Of a stretch of DNA of 5,749 nucleotides, positions 5,361 through 5,749 are shown piece by piece; the stretch's first letter is position 1; each line of letters begins with the position of its first letter. The notes below the pieces were generated by a model, which worked only from the letters and a program-made list of their open reading frames with translations, had not been told where the DNA came from and made no database searches. The position numbers were made by a program, and so were the translations under genes. The DNA is from an uncultured Litorilinea sp. Its GTDB lineage: Bacteria; Chloroflexota; Anaerolineae; Caldilineales; Caldilineaceae. Location: the NCBI GenBank assembly GCA_946885925.1, contig CAMPHP010000243.1, positions 1 through 5,749 on the forward strand. Reading direction: 5' to 3'.

Positions 5361-5749
5361 TATGGCTCTGGTAGAGTGCCATCCATGCTTCAGACAAGGC
5401 AACATAGATACATGCTACACTACCTTTGCCACTGCCGAAAAGCATCTACTAATCAAGTATGCAGTTATAGAGAATTGCTTGAGTGTGACGGATCGGGCGA
5501 GATGGGCACAATGGCTAGTGCAATACCTGGTCAGATGGTGATTGTAGCCGCATGGTTTCTAGTATAAGCTAAGATTCACGATCAGCCCGAGCCAGTTGAG
5601 CGTGTTGGGTGTATCTCGGCAAACGTGTGCGCCAAAACTTGGATGCAAAACAGATAGGAGAATGGAACCACCCACACCTTGAAAGAGTCCCACTTACACG
5701 TAAAGTCGATTTTCAAAAGGGTATGCAGCAGTAGTTTGTAGCCTAATTA
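5361..5749. other. Gene-free right end of the window
   Basis: Short open frames exist here (for example 5376-5567, GTG start, 63 codons, and 5344-5541, 65 codons), but they overlap each other, lack ribosome binding sites and have rare-residue-rich, unpatterned translations. The region is AT-richer than the genes. A weak inverted pair CCGAG/CTCGG lies around 5587-5619. I see no tRNA, transposase fragment or promoter that I would defend. Confidence 0.55.

Noticed and set aside
5344..5567. Two overlapping short open frames (65 and 63 codons) in the right flank
   Set aside because: No ribosome binding site, no recognisable motif, mutual overlap, and the first begins inside the repeat element.
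5580..5625. tRNA-like or structured RNA around CCGAG/CTCGG
   Set aside because: Only a 5-bp stem is present; no cloverleaf or T-loop sequence can be assembled.

Overview
This is bacterial chromosomal DNA with about half G+C by eye. It holds five complete genes and the tail of a sixth, all of housekeeping or accessory-metabolic type. The protein set (a DUF6194 protein, a two-helix membrane protein with an RCK domain, a Gfo/Idh/MocA oxidoreductase, a Dcr2-like metallophosphoesterase and a DinB-fold protein) and the style of the sequences suggest a Chloroflexota-like bacterium (class Chloroflexia). That placement is an impression from protein style, not something proven by a marker gene.

Layout. 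The last 33 codons of an unidentified plus-strand gene end at 104. A gene-free stretch (105-496) follows, with a strong stem-loop at 151-180 and a degenerate copy of an interspersed repeat at 190-315. The DUF6194 gene is at 497-952 (+). It converges on four minus-strand genes, read from right to left: DinB-like (5143 to 4643), metallophosphoesterase (4583 to 3633), Gfo/Idh/MocA oxidoreductase (3351 to 2284) and the RCK membrane protein (2095 to 1043). Only the DinB and phosphoesterase genes are close enough (57-59 nt) to look co-transcribed. The 281-nt and 188-nt gaps further on carry their own structured or repetitive elements, so the oxidoreductase and the RCK gene are probably separate units. 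The right end (5144-5749) has a second, better preserved copy of the repeat (about 5204-5360) and then about 390 nt with no recognisable gene.

How the genes fit together. I see no pathway linking them. The oxidoreductase and the phosphoesterase are both small soluble enzymes of unknown substrate. The DinB-fold protein could be a metal-dependent thiol-transferase or hydrolase. The RCK protein probably senses a ligand and acts on ion flux, but its pore loop lacks the normal potassium filter. No defence system, CRISPR array, transposase, tRNA or rRNA is visible.

The least ordinary content is between the genes: a repeat family with terminal inverted repeats and an internal hairpin (two copies flanking the five-gene block in the same orientation), a 14-nt tandem repeat overlapping the likely promoter of the RCK gene, a 17-nt duplicated motif ending just before the DUF6194 start codon, and two sizeable inverted repeats between the phosphoesterase and oxidoreductase genes. 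One start-codon correction also matters: the DinB gene most likely starts at GTG 5143, not at the TTG inside its own ribosome binding site.
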